Source: Novosphingobium ovatum
GTDB taxonomy: Bacteria > Pseudomonadota > Alphaproteobacteria > Sphingomonadales > Sphingomonadaceae
Length of the DNA stretch: 64,000 nt
Reading direction: 5' to 3'
NCBI RefSeq assembly: GCF_009909235.1
Contig: NZ_JAAAPO010000004.1
Location: 186,001 to 250,000, forward strand
Below the pieces are notes generated by a model, which did not search any database, was not told where the DNA came from, and saw only the letters and a list, made by a program, of their open reading frames with translations. Made by a program: the position numbers and the translations under genes. This document shows, one piece after another, positions 44,713 to 52,491 of this stretch; within the stretch, counting starts at the first letter, position 1; each line of letters opens with the position of its first letter.

Positions 44713-47012
44713 CAGAAGCCCGCCTTGACGCTGGCCATGATGGTGCGCGGCGTGCCCACCATCATCGTCTGATTGTCACCCACGCTGCCAAAGCCATTGG
44801 TGCCGATCGAGGCGATATACTGACGGTCGAACAGGTTCGCGATGTTCAGTTGCAGTTCGATCGGCTTGGGGGTGAAGTTGGTGGCGACCTTGTAGCCCAG
44901 CGCCAGATCGATCAGCAGGCGCCCACCGACATAGCCCAGACCATCGCTGTCGCTGCGCAGGCCGTTGGTATAGGTGAAGTAGCGCTTGGACATGTAATTG
45001 CCCGCGATCCGGCCAAACCACGTCGTGCTGTCATAGGCCATTTCGGCCCGCGCGGTGTGGCGCGGGGTGTCGACGGTGGTCTTGCCCGCCGTGGCGATCA
45101 CCGCGCCGGTCGAGGTGACGACATTGTTGCGATAGGTGCTGTCGTTATAGGCATAGGAGCCGGTCGCGGTGAAGCCACCGCCCAGCTTGGCGCTCAGCAG
45201 CGCCTCGATGCCCATCGAGCGCACCGAGCCGACGTTTTGCAGCACGGTGGGATTGCCGATGATGCCAGCGCCCGTCGACAGGCCCAGCAGGCGGTTGTGG
45301 AAGTTGACCAGATAGGCGCCCACGGTGCCGTTCAGGCGGCCATCGGCAAAGCGGTAGCCGGCCTCATAGGTGTCCGAGTTTTCCGGCTTCAACCGGCCTT
45401 GCAGATAGGCAAAACCGGCCTGCGTCGTGGCAAACGGGCTGGAGCCGGTGGCCGCCGCGACAAAGGCGCGGGTCGACTGGCTGAAGCTGGCGAAGGCTTC
45501 GCCATGGGCGCCGACCTTATACGTCAGGCCAACATGGGGCTGGAACCAGTCGGTGCTGCTGATCCGGCCGGTGGCCTGCGAGCCCTGCACGATCGGGGCA
45601 GAACGGTTGATCACCTGAAAGCCCTTCCAGCCCAGATTGACCGTCACGCCGCCCAGACGGATGCTGTCCTCGACGTGGTATTGGAACGTGTCGGTGTGGA
45701 AGGCGTATTCCCACTGGGTGTAGAACGGGTTGCTGGGCCAATCCAGCAGGCCCTGACCCGGATCGGTCCGGCTGGCCACGGCGTAAAAGCGGCGAGCCTG
45801 GTTGAAGGCGTTGCTTTCGATCCAGCCGCCCACTTCCAGCTTGTGCGCGCCGATTTCGCCGTTGATCGTGCCAAAGGCGCCGCCGCGCTTGATGGCGTAT
45901 TCGGTGGTGCGCAGCGCCATCGGCACGCCGTTGGGGCTGTTGACATAGGGGGTCCACCAGAGGCCACGGCCGTTGTTGGCGTGGTAATAGCCCTTGATGC
46001 TGGCGGTAAAGGTGCCGATCGGCGCCTTCAATCCGACATAGCCCAGATAGTCACGGCGCAGGCCGCCGCCCGAGTAATAGGCATCATCGCCATTGGTGAT
46101 CGGCGAGGGCCAGGCCGTGCCCGCCGAAGGGTTGGTCGACACCGCGCCGGTATAGCCATTGTTGGCGCCAATATCGGCCAGACGCACCGCATAGGCATAA
46201 TCGCCCGAAACGTTGTCCCAGCGGTAACCCAGACGGCCCAGCATCTCCAGGCTCATGTCCTGATAGTCGACTTCGGCGCGGTCAGAGAAGCTGAAATAGC
46301 CGGTCAGTTCGGCCCCGCCCAGCGGCAGCACGCCCTTGGCATTGACCATGTGCTGACGCTGCTGGCCATAGCCCTTCCACTTGTCGGTGTTCTGATAGGC
46401 ATAGGCGACAAAGCCGCGCGCGCCGCTGTCGGCGGCAATGTTGGCGCGCACGAACAGGCGCTTGGCCGACCAGCTGCCATAGGTGGCGGCGGTGTCGATG
46501 CCGGTGCGGCTGGCCGGATCCATGCTGGCGAATTCCACCGTGCCGCCCAGATTGTTGGTGGCCTGCGCGCCCAGATTGCCCGCCCCCTGCGAGACGCGGG
46601 TGGCGCCCAGATTGTCGGTGATGATCGCGCGGCTGATGTGCAGGCCGTTCAGATTGCCATAGGACGCGTCGCCCAGCGGCACGCCATCCAGCGTAAAGCC
46701 CAGCTGGTTCTGGTTGAACCCGCGGATCGAGACGCGCTGGGCCCATTCATACGAACCAAACGGATCGGCCGACTGGAAATTGACCGAAGGCAGCGCCTCG
46801 ATCGCCTTCATCGGGCTGACGCCGGGGATCATGATCGCGATGTCGCGGGCGGTGATGGTCTGGGCCTGACGGGCCTCGCCCCGGCCGATGACGACAATGG
46901 CATCGGTGGCGCTGATGTCGGCCCCTGCGGCGGGCGCTTCGGCGGCTTCGGCGTGGGCGGCGATCGGCATCAGGGCCGAGGCGGCAAGCAGGACGGTGGC
47001 AAAACGGCGCAT
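44712..47012 (-). CDS. TonB-dependent receptor coupled to NPP phosphodiesterase
   Basis: About 766 residues. Signal peptide MRRFATVLLAASALMPIAAHA. The plug domain is atypical in opening with AIVVIGRGEARQAQTITARD and continues with VSIRGFNQNQLGFTLDGVPLGD and NNLGGTVEFAS. The barrel ends KAGF with a terminal Phe, as outer-membrane insertion requires. The 4-base ATGA overlap with the downstream NPP-family enzyme suggests a substrate that is a phosphoester (for example nucleotide, phospholipid head group or inositol phosphate). The start MRRFATVL is preferred over an ATG four codons upstream. Confidence 0.9.
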   Translation of the reverse strand: MRRFATVLLAASALMPIAAHAEAAEAPAAGADISATDAIVVIGRGEARQAQTITARDIAIMIPGVSPMKAIEALPSVNFQSADPFGSYEWAQRVSIRGFNQNQLGFTLDGVPLGDASYGNLNGLHISRAIITDNLGATRVSQGAGNLGAQATNNLGGTVEFASMDPASRTGIDTAATYGSWSAKRLFVRANIAADSGARGFVAYAYQNTDKWKGYGQQRQHMVNAKGVLPLGGAELTGYFSFSDRAEVDYQDMSLEMLGRLGYRWDNVSGDYAYAVRLADIGANNGYTGAVSTNPSAGTAWPSPITNGDDAYYSGGGLRRDYLGYVGLKAPIGTFTASIKGYYHANNGRGLWWTPYVNSPNGVPMALRTTEYAIKRGGAFGTINGEIGAHKLEVGGWIESNAFNQARRFYAVASRTDPGQGLLDWPSNPFYTQWEYAFHTDTFQYHVEDSIRLGGVTVNLGWKGFQVINRSAPIVQGSQATGRISSTDWFQPHVGLTYKVGAHGEAFASFSQSTRAFVAAATGSSPFATTQAGFAYLQGRLKPENSDTYEAGYRFADGRLNGTVGAYLVNFHNRLLGLSTGAGIIGNPTVLQNVGSVRSMGIEALLSAKLGGGFTATGSYAYNDSTYRNNVVTSTGAVIATAGKTTVDTPRHTARAEMAYDSTTWFGRIAGNYMSKRYFTYTNGLRSDSDGLGYVGGRLLIDLALGYKVATNFTPKPIELQLNIANLFDRQYIASIGTNGFGSVGDNQTMMVGTPRTIMASVKAGF

Positions 47013-47069
47013 GATATCCCCCATGTGGCTGCGCTGACGAAAAGGTCAGAGCGGCGCTAGACCGGGGAT

Positions 47070-47129
47070 GTTACTGCGGCGCGGCAGAGCGGTTACGGCG
47101 GCGTGACGGGTTCAAGACCGGCAGGTTAC
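47070..47129 (-). promoter_or_regulatory. Pho-box-like repeats in 11-bp phase
   Basis: On the plus strand GTTAC begins at 47070, 47092 and 47125 and GTGAC at 47103. A weaker AAGAC sits at 47114. All starts are separated by multiples of 11 bases; only the 47081 phase is empty. PhoB sites are direct repeats of a 7-base half-site at 11-base spacing (CTGTCAT type, read here on the minus strand as CCGTCAC and CCGTAAC). The run lies about 60-115 bases upstream of the receptor start. Confidence 0.55.
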
Positions 47130-47290
47130 AATAGAAAAGCCAATGGGTTGCGGTAAGTCACCCGACAATTGGCCGTGGTTTGTGTTAAGTTGGCCTGGCG
47201 GCGCGCCGGCCGGACCTGGGCGTGAATTTGTGCATCGCACAATTGCCCGGGCGGGCTGTTGGCGCGCTGTTCATGGGGCGCCGGGCGGGT

Positions 47291-47533
47291 TTAGTGCCAG
47301 CCCAGATGCCGCCCGATGAAGATCAGCGCCACAGCCCCCACCAGCGAGGCCAGACAGCCCGGCCGACTATAGCTGCGCGCGCCGCGATTGACCGCCAGAT
47401 CGGCCAGCAGCGATCCGCCCACGCCCAGCAGGATGGTCATGCCCAGCCCCATCGGCACATCGGCAGGATACAGAAACCGGGCCGCCAATCCGATGAAAAG
47501 TCCCGAAAACAGCGCGCCAATCACACGGAACAT
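47291..47533 (-). CDS. GlsB/YeaQ/YmgE family small membrane protein
   Basis: An 80-residue protein with three hydrophobic segments: VIGALFSGLFIGLAARFLYP, GLGMTILLGVGGSLLADLAV and CLASLVGAVALIFIGRHLGW. The G-x-x-G-x-A-R-x-L-x-P opening and GxxGsxxg core match the transglycosylase-associated (GlsB/YeaQ/YmgE) family, linked in other bacteria to envelope or acid stress. AGGGGT lies about 10 bases upstream of the ATG. It stands alone between divergent nrdA and the phosphate-linked operon. Confidence 0.85.
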   Translation of the reverse strand: MFRVIGALFSGLFIGLAARFLYPADVPMGLGMTILLGVGGSLLADLAVNRGARSYSRPGCLASLVGAVALIFIGRHLGWH

Positions 47534-48158
47534 GGCAAATGACCCCTAAGCTTTGTGTAAGGCGCGCGGGCAGCTTTGCGGGTCTGTCGGCGCGTGATGG
47601 AGCGAGTCTGCGTCACTTGTCCGGCGTCGGCAAGGGGAATTGCATAGGCCGATATGGGCCGGGCGGCGATCTGCCGGGCGGCGGGGGGAAGCGGGAAATA
47701 GCTTTCCACAGTTTCATTTTGCCTCTTGCGCGTGGGCGCGCTCCCCGGAAATCCATGCGTCGCTGCATTGCAGCATAATCTGAAGCGGGGCGATTTGCCG
47801 CGTTTCAGGCAGATCGCGGTGTTTCCCCTCTTGCGGCTGAAATCACCTTTGCGCACTATCGGTTGTGTCGAAAGGGGTGGACCTACCTCTATACCTTGTG
47901 GTTGCCGGTCAGTCGGGCGCATCGCTGCGGACAGTGACCAAACCGCCACAGGGCGCAGGGGCAGGGCGGCTGGCAGAAGCGTGGTTATGGAGCATGTTCT
48001 TGTTTCATTCCGGTTCTGCTATGTGGGTTTGCCCGTTTGAGTCGCGTGCAAGGCACGGATGAGGTGGCCGTTGGGTTGGTCCTGTGTCCGGTTTTTGCGT
48101 GTGGGGTGCATGGCATCATGCAGCCTGTGTGTTTTTACGTCGCTTAGGGGGGCGTTAC
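47534..48158 (+). promoter_or_regulatory. nrdA upstream region with candidate NrdR boxes
   Basis: No gene is supported in these 625 bases. Two NrdR-box-like sequences lie in tandem: GCACTATCGGTTGTGT (47853-47868) and CCTCTATACCTTGTGG (47886-47901), 33 bases apart, about three helical turns. The second has the ACTATA...TTGTGG form that I recall for alphaproteobacterial NrdR sites. The promoter is therefore probably near 47850-47910, giving a leader of about 250 nt before the GTG at 48159. The leader itself shows no recognised riboswitch. Confidence 0.45.
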
Positions 48159-50228
48159 GTGGAATTCAGCAATAGGGACGAAGGGTCTGTGGCCTCGATC
48201 GAGGGATCGCAGAACGATACCGGCGCCAGCGCTGTCCGTGCGCCGCGTGGCAAAACCAATAGCGCCGTCCGAGCGAATGAGGAGGCGGGCCAAGGCCCGG
48301 CTGTACCAATGAACGAGAAGACCGATATCGCCACCGACCTGTTGTCGGCCGCCATGGCCAGTGTGGTGAGCGCGCCAGCCGCGGCCGCCCCTGTGGCCGA
48401 GGAAAACTCGCGCACGGTGCGCGCGCGCCGGTTCAGCATCACGACGGACGCCGCGCGCGATGCGCTGCTGACCGATTTTGGCAAGGAAACGCTGGACGAC
48501 CGTTATCTGCTGCCGGGCGAAAGCTATCAGGACCTGTTCGCGCGTGTGGCCGACGCCTATGCCGATGATCAGGACCACGCGCAGCGGTTGTATGATTACA
48601 TTTCCAAGCTGTGGTTCATGCCCGCAACGCCGGTGTTGTCGAACGGTGGCACGGGGCGCGGGTTGCCGATCTCGTGCTATCTCAACACGGTCGAGGACAG
48701 CCTGGAAGGCATCGTCAACACCTGGAACGAGAACGTCTGGCTGGCTTCGCGCGGGGGCGGCATCGGCACCTATTGGGGCAAGGTGCGCGGCATCGGTGAA
48801 TCGGTGGGCCTTAATGGCAAGACCAGCGGCATCATCCCGTTCGTGCGCGTCATGGATTCGCTGACGCTGGCAATCTCGCAAGGCTCGCTGCGGCGCGGCT
48901 CGGCGGCGGTCTATCTGGATGTCTCGCATCCCGAGATCGAGGAATTCCTGGAGATCCGCAAGACCAGCGGCGATTTCAACCGCAAGGCGCTGAACCTGCA
49001 CCACGGCGTGCTGTTGACCGATGAGTTCATGCAGGCGGTGCGCGATGGCGCGCAATTCCCTCTGCGCAGCCCCAAGGACGGCACCGAGCGCGGCAAGGTC
49101 GACGCGCGCAGCCTGTTCCAGAAGCTGGTCGAGGTGCGGCTGGCCACGGGCGAGCCCTATCTGGTGTTCAGCGACACCGTGAACCGCATGATGCCGCAGC
49201 ATCACCGCGATCTGGGGCTCAAGGTCTATACCTCCAACCTGTGCAGCGAGATCACGCTGCCCACCGGGCGCGACCATTTGGGCAATGACCGCACGGCGGT
49301 GTGCTGCCTCTCCTCGCTCAATCTGGAAACGTGGGACCAGTGGCAGGGCGACAAGCGCTTTGTCGAGGACGTGATGCGCTTCCTGGACAATGTGTTGCAG
49401 GACTATATCGACCGCGCCCCCGACGAGATGGCCCGCGCCAAATATTCCGCCGGGCGTGAACGCAGCGTGGGCATGGGCGTCATGGGCTTCCATTCGTTCC
49501 TGCAGCAAAAGGGCATCGCGTTCGAAAGCGCCATGGCCAAGGCGTGGAACATGAAGATGTTCAAGCACATCAGCGCCAAGGCCGACGAGGCCAGCATCAT
49601 GCTGGCGCAGGAGCGCGGTGCATGCCCGGATGCGGCGGACATGGGCGTGATGCAGCGTTTCAGCTGCAAGATGGCGATCGCGCCGACCGCCAGCATCAGC
49701 ATCATCTGCGGCGGCACCAGCGCCTGTATCGAGCCGATCCCGGCCAATATCTACACGCACAAGACGCTCTCGGGCAGCTTTGTCGTGAAGAACCCCTATC
49801 TGCAAAAGCTGCTGGCAGGAAAGTCGAAGGATTCCACCAATGTGTGGAACTCGATCCTGGAGCAGGGCGGGTCAGTGCAGCATCTGGACTTCCTCTCGCC
49901 GGAGGAAAAGGCGACCTACAAGACCAGCTTTGAGATTGATCAGCGCTGGTTGCTGGAATTTGCCGCTGACCGCACGCCCTATATCGATCAGGCGCAGTCG
50001 CTGAACCTGTATATCCCGGCCGACGTGGATAAGTGGGATCTGATGATGCTGCATTTCCAGGCTTGGGAAAAGGGCATCAAGTCGCTGTATTATCTGCGGT
50101 CCAAGTCGGTCCAGCGCGCCGGTTTTGCCGGTGGTGTCGAGGCCGACAACACCAGCGAGGCCCCCAAGATCGAGTTGAGCGCCAATGGCGACCAGACCGA
50201 TTACGAGGAATGTCTGAGCTGTCAGTAA
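48159..50228 (+). CDS. nrdA: Ribonucleoside-diphosphate reductase alpha subunit (class Ia)
   Basis: About 689 residues if started at GTG 48159, which has AGGGGGG six bases upstream. ATG 48309 is an alternative without one. The first 100 residues are polar, Ala/Ser-rich and probably disordered. The catalytic barrel has Cys in LPISCYLNT, the NLCSE active-site triad (Asn, Cys, Glu), CCLSSLNL, and the paired radical-transfer tyrosines in SLYYLRSKS. The C-terminal redox pair is CLSC. No ATP-cone is present, so dATP feedback through that domain is not expected. It makes deoxynucleotides with NrdB, encoded 0.9 kb downstream. Confidence 0.96.
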   Translation: MEFSNRDEGSVASIEGSQNDTGASAVRAPRGKTNSAVRANEEAGQGPAVPMNEKTDIATDLLSAAMASVVSAPAAAAPVAEENSRTVRARRFSITTDAARDALLTDFGKETLDDRYLLPGESYQDLFARVADAYADDQDHAQRLYDYISKLWFMPATPVLSNGGTGRGLPISCYLNTVEDSLEGIVNTWNENVWLASRGGGIGTYWGKVRGIGESVGLNGKTSGIIPFVRVMDSLTLAISQGSLRRGSAAVYLDVSHPEIEEFLEIRKTSGDFNRKALNLHHGVLLTDEFMQAVRDGAQFPLRSPKDGTERGKVDARSLFQKLVEVRLATGEPYLVFSDTVNRMMPQHHRDLGLKVYTSNLCSEITLPTGRDHLGNDRTAVCCLSSLNLETWDQWQGDKRFVEDVMRFLDNVLQDYIDRAPDEMARAKYSAGRERSVGMGVMGFHSFLQQKGIAFESAMAKAWNMKMFKHISAKADEASIMLAQERGACPDAADMGVMQRFSCKMAIAPTASISIICGGTSACIEPIPANIYTHKTLSGSFVVKNPYLQKLLAGKSKDSTNVWNSILEQGGSVQHLDFLSPEEKATYKTSFEIDQRWLLEFAADRTPYIDQAQSLNLYIPADVDKWDLMMLHFQAWEKGIKSLYYLRSKSVQRAGFAGGVEADNTSEAPKIELSANGDQTDYEECLSCQ

Positions 50229-50252
50229 GCAGGTAAGGGCGCAGGGAATGAG

Positions 50253-50280
50253 AGGGGCGGGCCTTGGCCTGCCCCTTTTC
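50253..50280 (+). terminator. nrdA terminator
   Basis: Arms AGGGGCGGGCC and GGCCTGCCCCT enclose a 2-base loop and run into TTTTC. It suggests that nrdA, the PepSY-like gene and nrdB are not simply one transcript. Confidence 0.8.
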
Positions 50281-50337
50281 GTTGGGCGTCTGACCGCCCT
50301 GTGGTTACACTCCGCGACACTTTATCACGGCGTGAAA

Positions 50338-50353
50338 CTTGCGAATCCGCAAG
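50338..50353. other. Short hairpin upstream of the PepSY-type gene
   Basis: Perfect 6-bp arms CTTGCG and CGCAAG enclose AATC. It lies 70 bases upstream of the next ATG and could be part of its leader or an operator. Confidence 0.3.
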
Positions 50354-50421
50354 GAAAGCGGGCAAACGCGCCGTTACATCATCACCGTCCGGGGCATGCC
50401 GGCAGGAAAAAGGGAATTTCG

Positions 50422-50817
50422 ATGCGCAAGTGGCACCGTTGGCTTAGCCTGTTCTTTGGCGTGTTCATGCTGTGGATGGCCGTGACCGGCGTGCTTAGCC
50501 AGATCGTGCCTTTGACCCAGTCGCGTGGCGAGGGGCCGCCGGCTGCTGGCGCCGCGCCCGCCTCTATGTCCAAGTTGCAGCCCGATTTCGTCTGTCCCGC
50601 GGATGTGATGTGCCGGCCCAAGCAAAAGGGCACCAACATCGTGGGCCTGCTGCATCACCTGCACTCGGGCGAGACGTTCGGTCCGGTGGGCGTGGTGATC
50701 TCGACGCTGACGGGTTTCGCGCTGATCTTTTTCAGCGTCTCGGGCATCTGGCTCTATGTGCAGATGTGGCGTTTCCGCAAGGATCGTGGCCTGGCCCCCA
50801 AGTGGCTGTGGAAGTGA
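50422..50817 (+). CDS. PepSY-type small membrane protein
   Basis: A 131-residue protein with two membrane segments, WLSLFFGVFMLWMAVTGVL near the N terminus and VISTLTGFALIFFSVSGIWLY near the C terminus. Between them lies a periplasmic part with two Cys (FVCPADVMCRPKQ) and a HLHSGETFG segment. The RKWHRWLSLFFG and LHSGETFGPVG blocks are characteristic of PepSY-associated TM proteins. These often accompany TonB receptors or ferric reductases. AAAGGGAA precedes the ATG. Its place between nrdA and nrdB is odd; each side has a terminator. Confidence 0.82.
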   Translation: MRKWHRWLSLFFGVFMLWMAVTGVLSQIVPLTQSRGEGPPAAGAAPASMSKLQPDFVCPADVMCRPKQKGTNIVGLLHHLHSGETFGPVGVVISTLTGFALIFFSVSGIWLYVQMWRFRKDRGLAPKWLWK

Positions 50818-51141
50818 TCTGACACGAGGGTACCTTTCGCGGCCCACAAGACCGGCCCCGCCATCCGCGCGGGGCCGGTTTTTTGTGGCCGAAATGGCAG
50901 GGGCGATGGTCCAAAGGGCAGCAAAAAATCCACCGCGAATCTGTGGGTAAACGCCCTGGCCCTATGCGCGCGGGCGGGCGATGGTGTTAGACATGGGTTC
51001 TGCGGTATGTGTTGCAAGGCACAACCCCTTGTGGGTTGGGCGCGCGATGCACACCTATCTGTTGAGACGCAGAATGCCGGGGCAAATCCGCTTTCCCCAC
51101 ATTTTGCGCCATGATCCAAGGCCATTCTCGGAGTTTCCCCG
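50818..51141 (+). promoter_or_regulatory. nrdB upstream region with terminator and weak NrdR-like sites
   Basis: A strong terminator (ACCGGCCCCG at 50851-50860 with CGGGGCCGGT at 50870-50879, then T6) closes the PepSY-type gene. Two weak NrdR-like sequences lie further on: GCACAACCCCTTGTGG (51019-51034) and GCACACCTATCTGTTG (51049-51064), 30 bases apart. If real, nrdB has its own NrdR-controlled promoter just before 51070. GGAG lies 10 bases upstream of the ATG. Confidence 0.4.
50851..50885 (+). terminator. Terminator after the PepSY-type gene
   Basis: Perfect 10-bp arms ACCGGCCCCG and CGGGGCCGGT with a 9-base loop are followed by TTTTTT. An outer GGCC(C)ACA/TGTGGCC pair extends it. Confidence 0.9.
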
Positions 51142-52206
51142 ATGCCGCTGCTCGAAGCCCGCAAGACGTACAAGCCGTTCGAATATCCGTGGGCGTATGA
51201 CTTCTGGAAGCGCCAGCAGCAGGTGCATTGGCTGCCCGAGGAAGTGCCTTTGGGTGAGGATTGCCGCGACTGGGCGCAAAAGATCTCCGAGCATGAGCGC
51301 AACCTGCTGACGCAGATCTTCCGCTTTTTCACCCAGGCCGACGTCGAGGTGCAGGACTGCTACCACGAGAAATACGGTCGCGTGTTCAAGCCGACCGAGG
51401 TCAAGATGATGCTGGCCGCCTTCAGCAACATGGAGACGATCCACATCGCCGCCTACAGCCATCTGCTGGACACCATCGGCATGCCCGAAACCGAATATGG
51501 CATGTTTCTGGAGTACGAGGAGCTGAAGGCCAAGCATGACTACATGCACACCTTTGGCGTTGATTCTGACGAGGATATCGCCCGCACGCTGGCGATGTTT
51601 GGCGGTTTCACCGAAGGCATGCAGTTGTTTGCCTCCTTTGCCATGCTGATGAACTTCCCCCGCTTCAACAAGATGAAGGGCATGGGGCAGATCGTGTCGT
51701 GGTCGGTGCGCGATGAATCGCTGCACTGTGAGGGCATCATCAAGCTGTTCCACACCTTTGTGCAGGAACGCGGCTGTCTGACCAAGGCGGTCAAGGAAGA
51801 CATCATCGACTGCTGCCAGAAGACCGTGCGGCTGGAGGATGCGTTTATCGATCTGGCGTTTGAAATGGGCCCGGTGCCCGGCATGAACGCCAAGGATATC
51901 AAGCGCTATATCCGCTATATCGCCGATTGGCGCCTGCGTCAGCTCAACCTGCCCGAGATCTATATGATCGAGGAGCATCCGCTGCCCTGGTTGCAGCCGC
52001 TGTTGAACGGGGTGGAACACGCCAACTTCTTTGAAACGCGCGCGACCGAATATTCCAAGGGCGCGACGCGCGGCGACTGGAACACGGTGTGGGCCAATTT
52101 CGATTCGCGCCGCAAGGCCAAGGCCGCCGATCCGGCCGCCAATGCCGATGCCGGTGATGGCGATACCGAGGACATGTTCAAGGCGGCGGGCATCGCGGCT
52201 GAGTGA
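51142..52206 (+). CDS. nrdB: Ribonucleoside-diphosphate reductase beta subunit (class Ia)
   Basis: A 354-residue R2 subunit. The di-iron ligands are visible in EVQDCYHEKY (first helix), METIHIAAYSHLL (Glu-x-x-His plus the radical Tyr equivalent to E. coli Tyr122), FGGFTEGMQLF, and RDESLHCEG (Glu-x-x-His). The radical Tyr is conserved, so this is a tyrosyl-radical class Ia enzyme. The C-terminal tail that docks in NrdA ends in an acidic DGDTEDMFKAAGIAAE. The start MPLLEARKTYKPF has CGGAG upstream. A good terminator follows. Confidence 0.97.
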   Translation: MPLLEARKTYKPFEYPWAYDFWKRQQQVHWLPEEVPLGEDCRDWAQKISEHERNLLTQIFRFFTQADVEVQDCYHEKYGRVFKPTEVKMMLAAFSNMETIHIAAYSHLLDTIGMPETEYGMFLEYEELKAKHDYMHTFGVDSDEDIARTLAMFGGFTEGMQLFASFAMLMNFPRFNKMKGMGQIVSWSVRDESLHCEGIIKLFHTFVQERGCLTKAVKEDIIDCCQKTVRLEDAFIDLAFEMGPVPGMNAKDIKRYIRYIADWRLRQLNLPEIYMIEEHPLPWLQPLLNGVEHANFFETRATEYSKGATRGDWNTVWANFDSRRKAKAADPAANADAGDGDTEDMFKAAGIAAE

Positions 52207-52245
52207 TTCTGCGGTCGATGGCATAAGCGATCGATTGCATGGAAG

Positions 52246-52279
52246 GAGGGCGGTAACCGACGGGTTGCCGCCCTCTTTT
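52246..52279 (+). terminator. nrdB terminator
   Basis: Arms GAGGGCGGTAACC and GGTTGCCGCCCTC pair over 13 bases (one G-T) with a 4-base loop and run into TTTTC. Confidence 0.88.
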
Positions 52280-52491
52280 CCTGTGTGGCCGGTGCCGATC
52301 GGTGGGCCGCATGGCGATGGCTGGGTGGAAAATCCCGGTGTGTCAGATGCATGGTGGAAATGCGGGGGCGTTTGGCGCGCCATGCGAACTCGCGAATCTA
52401 CATAGACGGCGATTCCGCCAGCGTTTAATCGCCCGATGTAGTCTGAGAAATGGACCGGGTGGCATGTTGCGCATCCTGGCCGGCAGGCGAC

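Noticed and set aside
44850..47060. 736-codon open frame antisense to the phosphate-linked TonB receptor
   Set aside because: Shadow frame; the receptor on the other strand is unmistakable.
47521..47949. 142-codon frame in the nrdA upstream gap
   Set aside because: Crosses the candidate NrdR boxes, has no ribosome binding site, and its composition is not protein-like.
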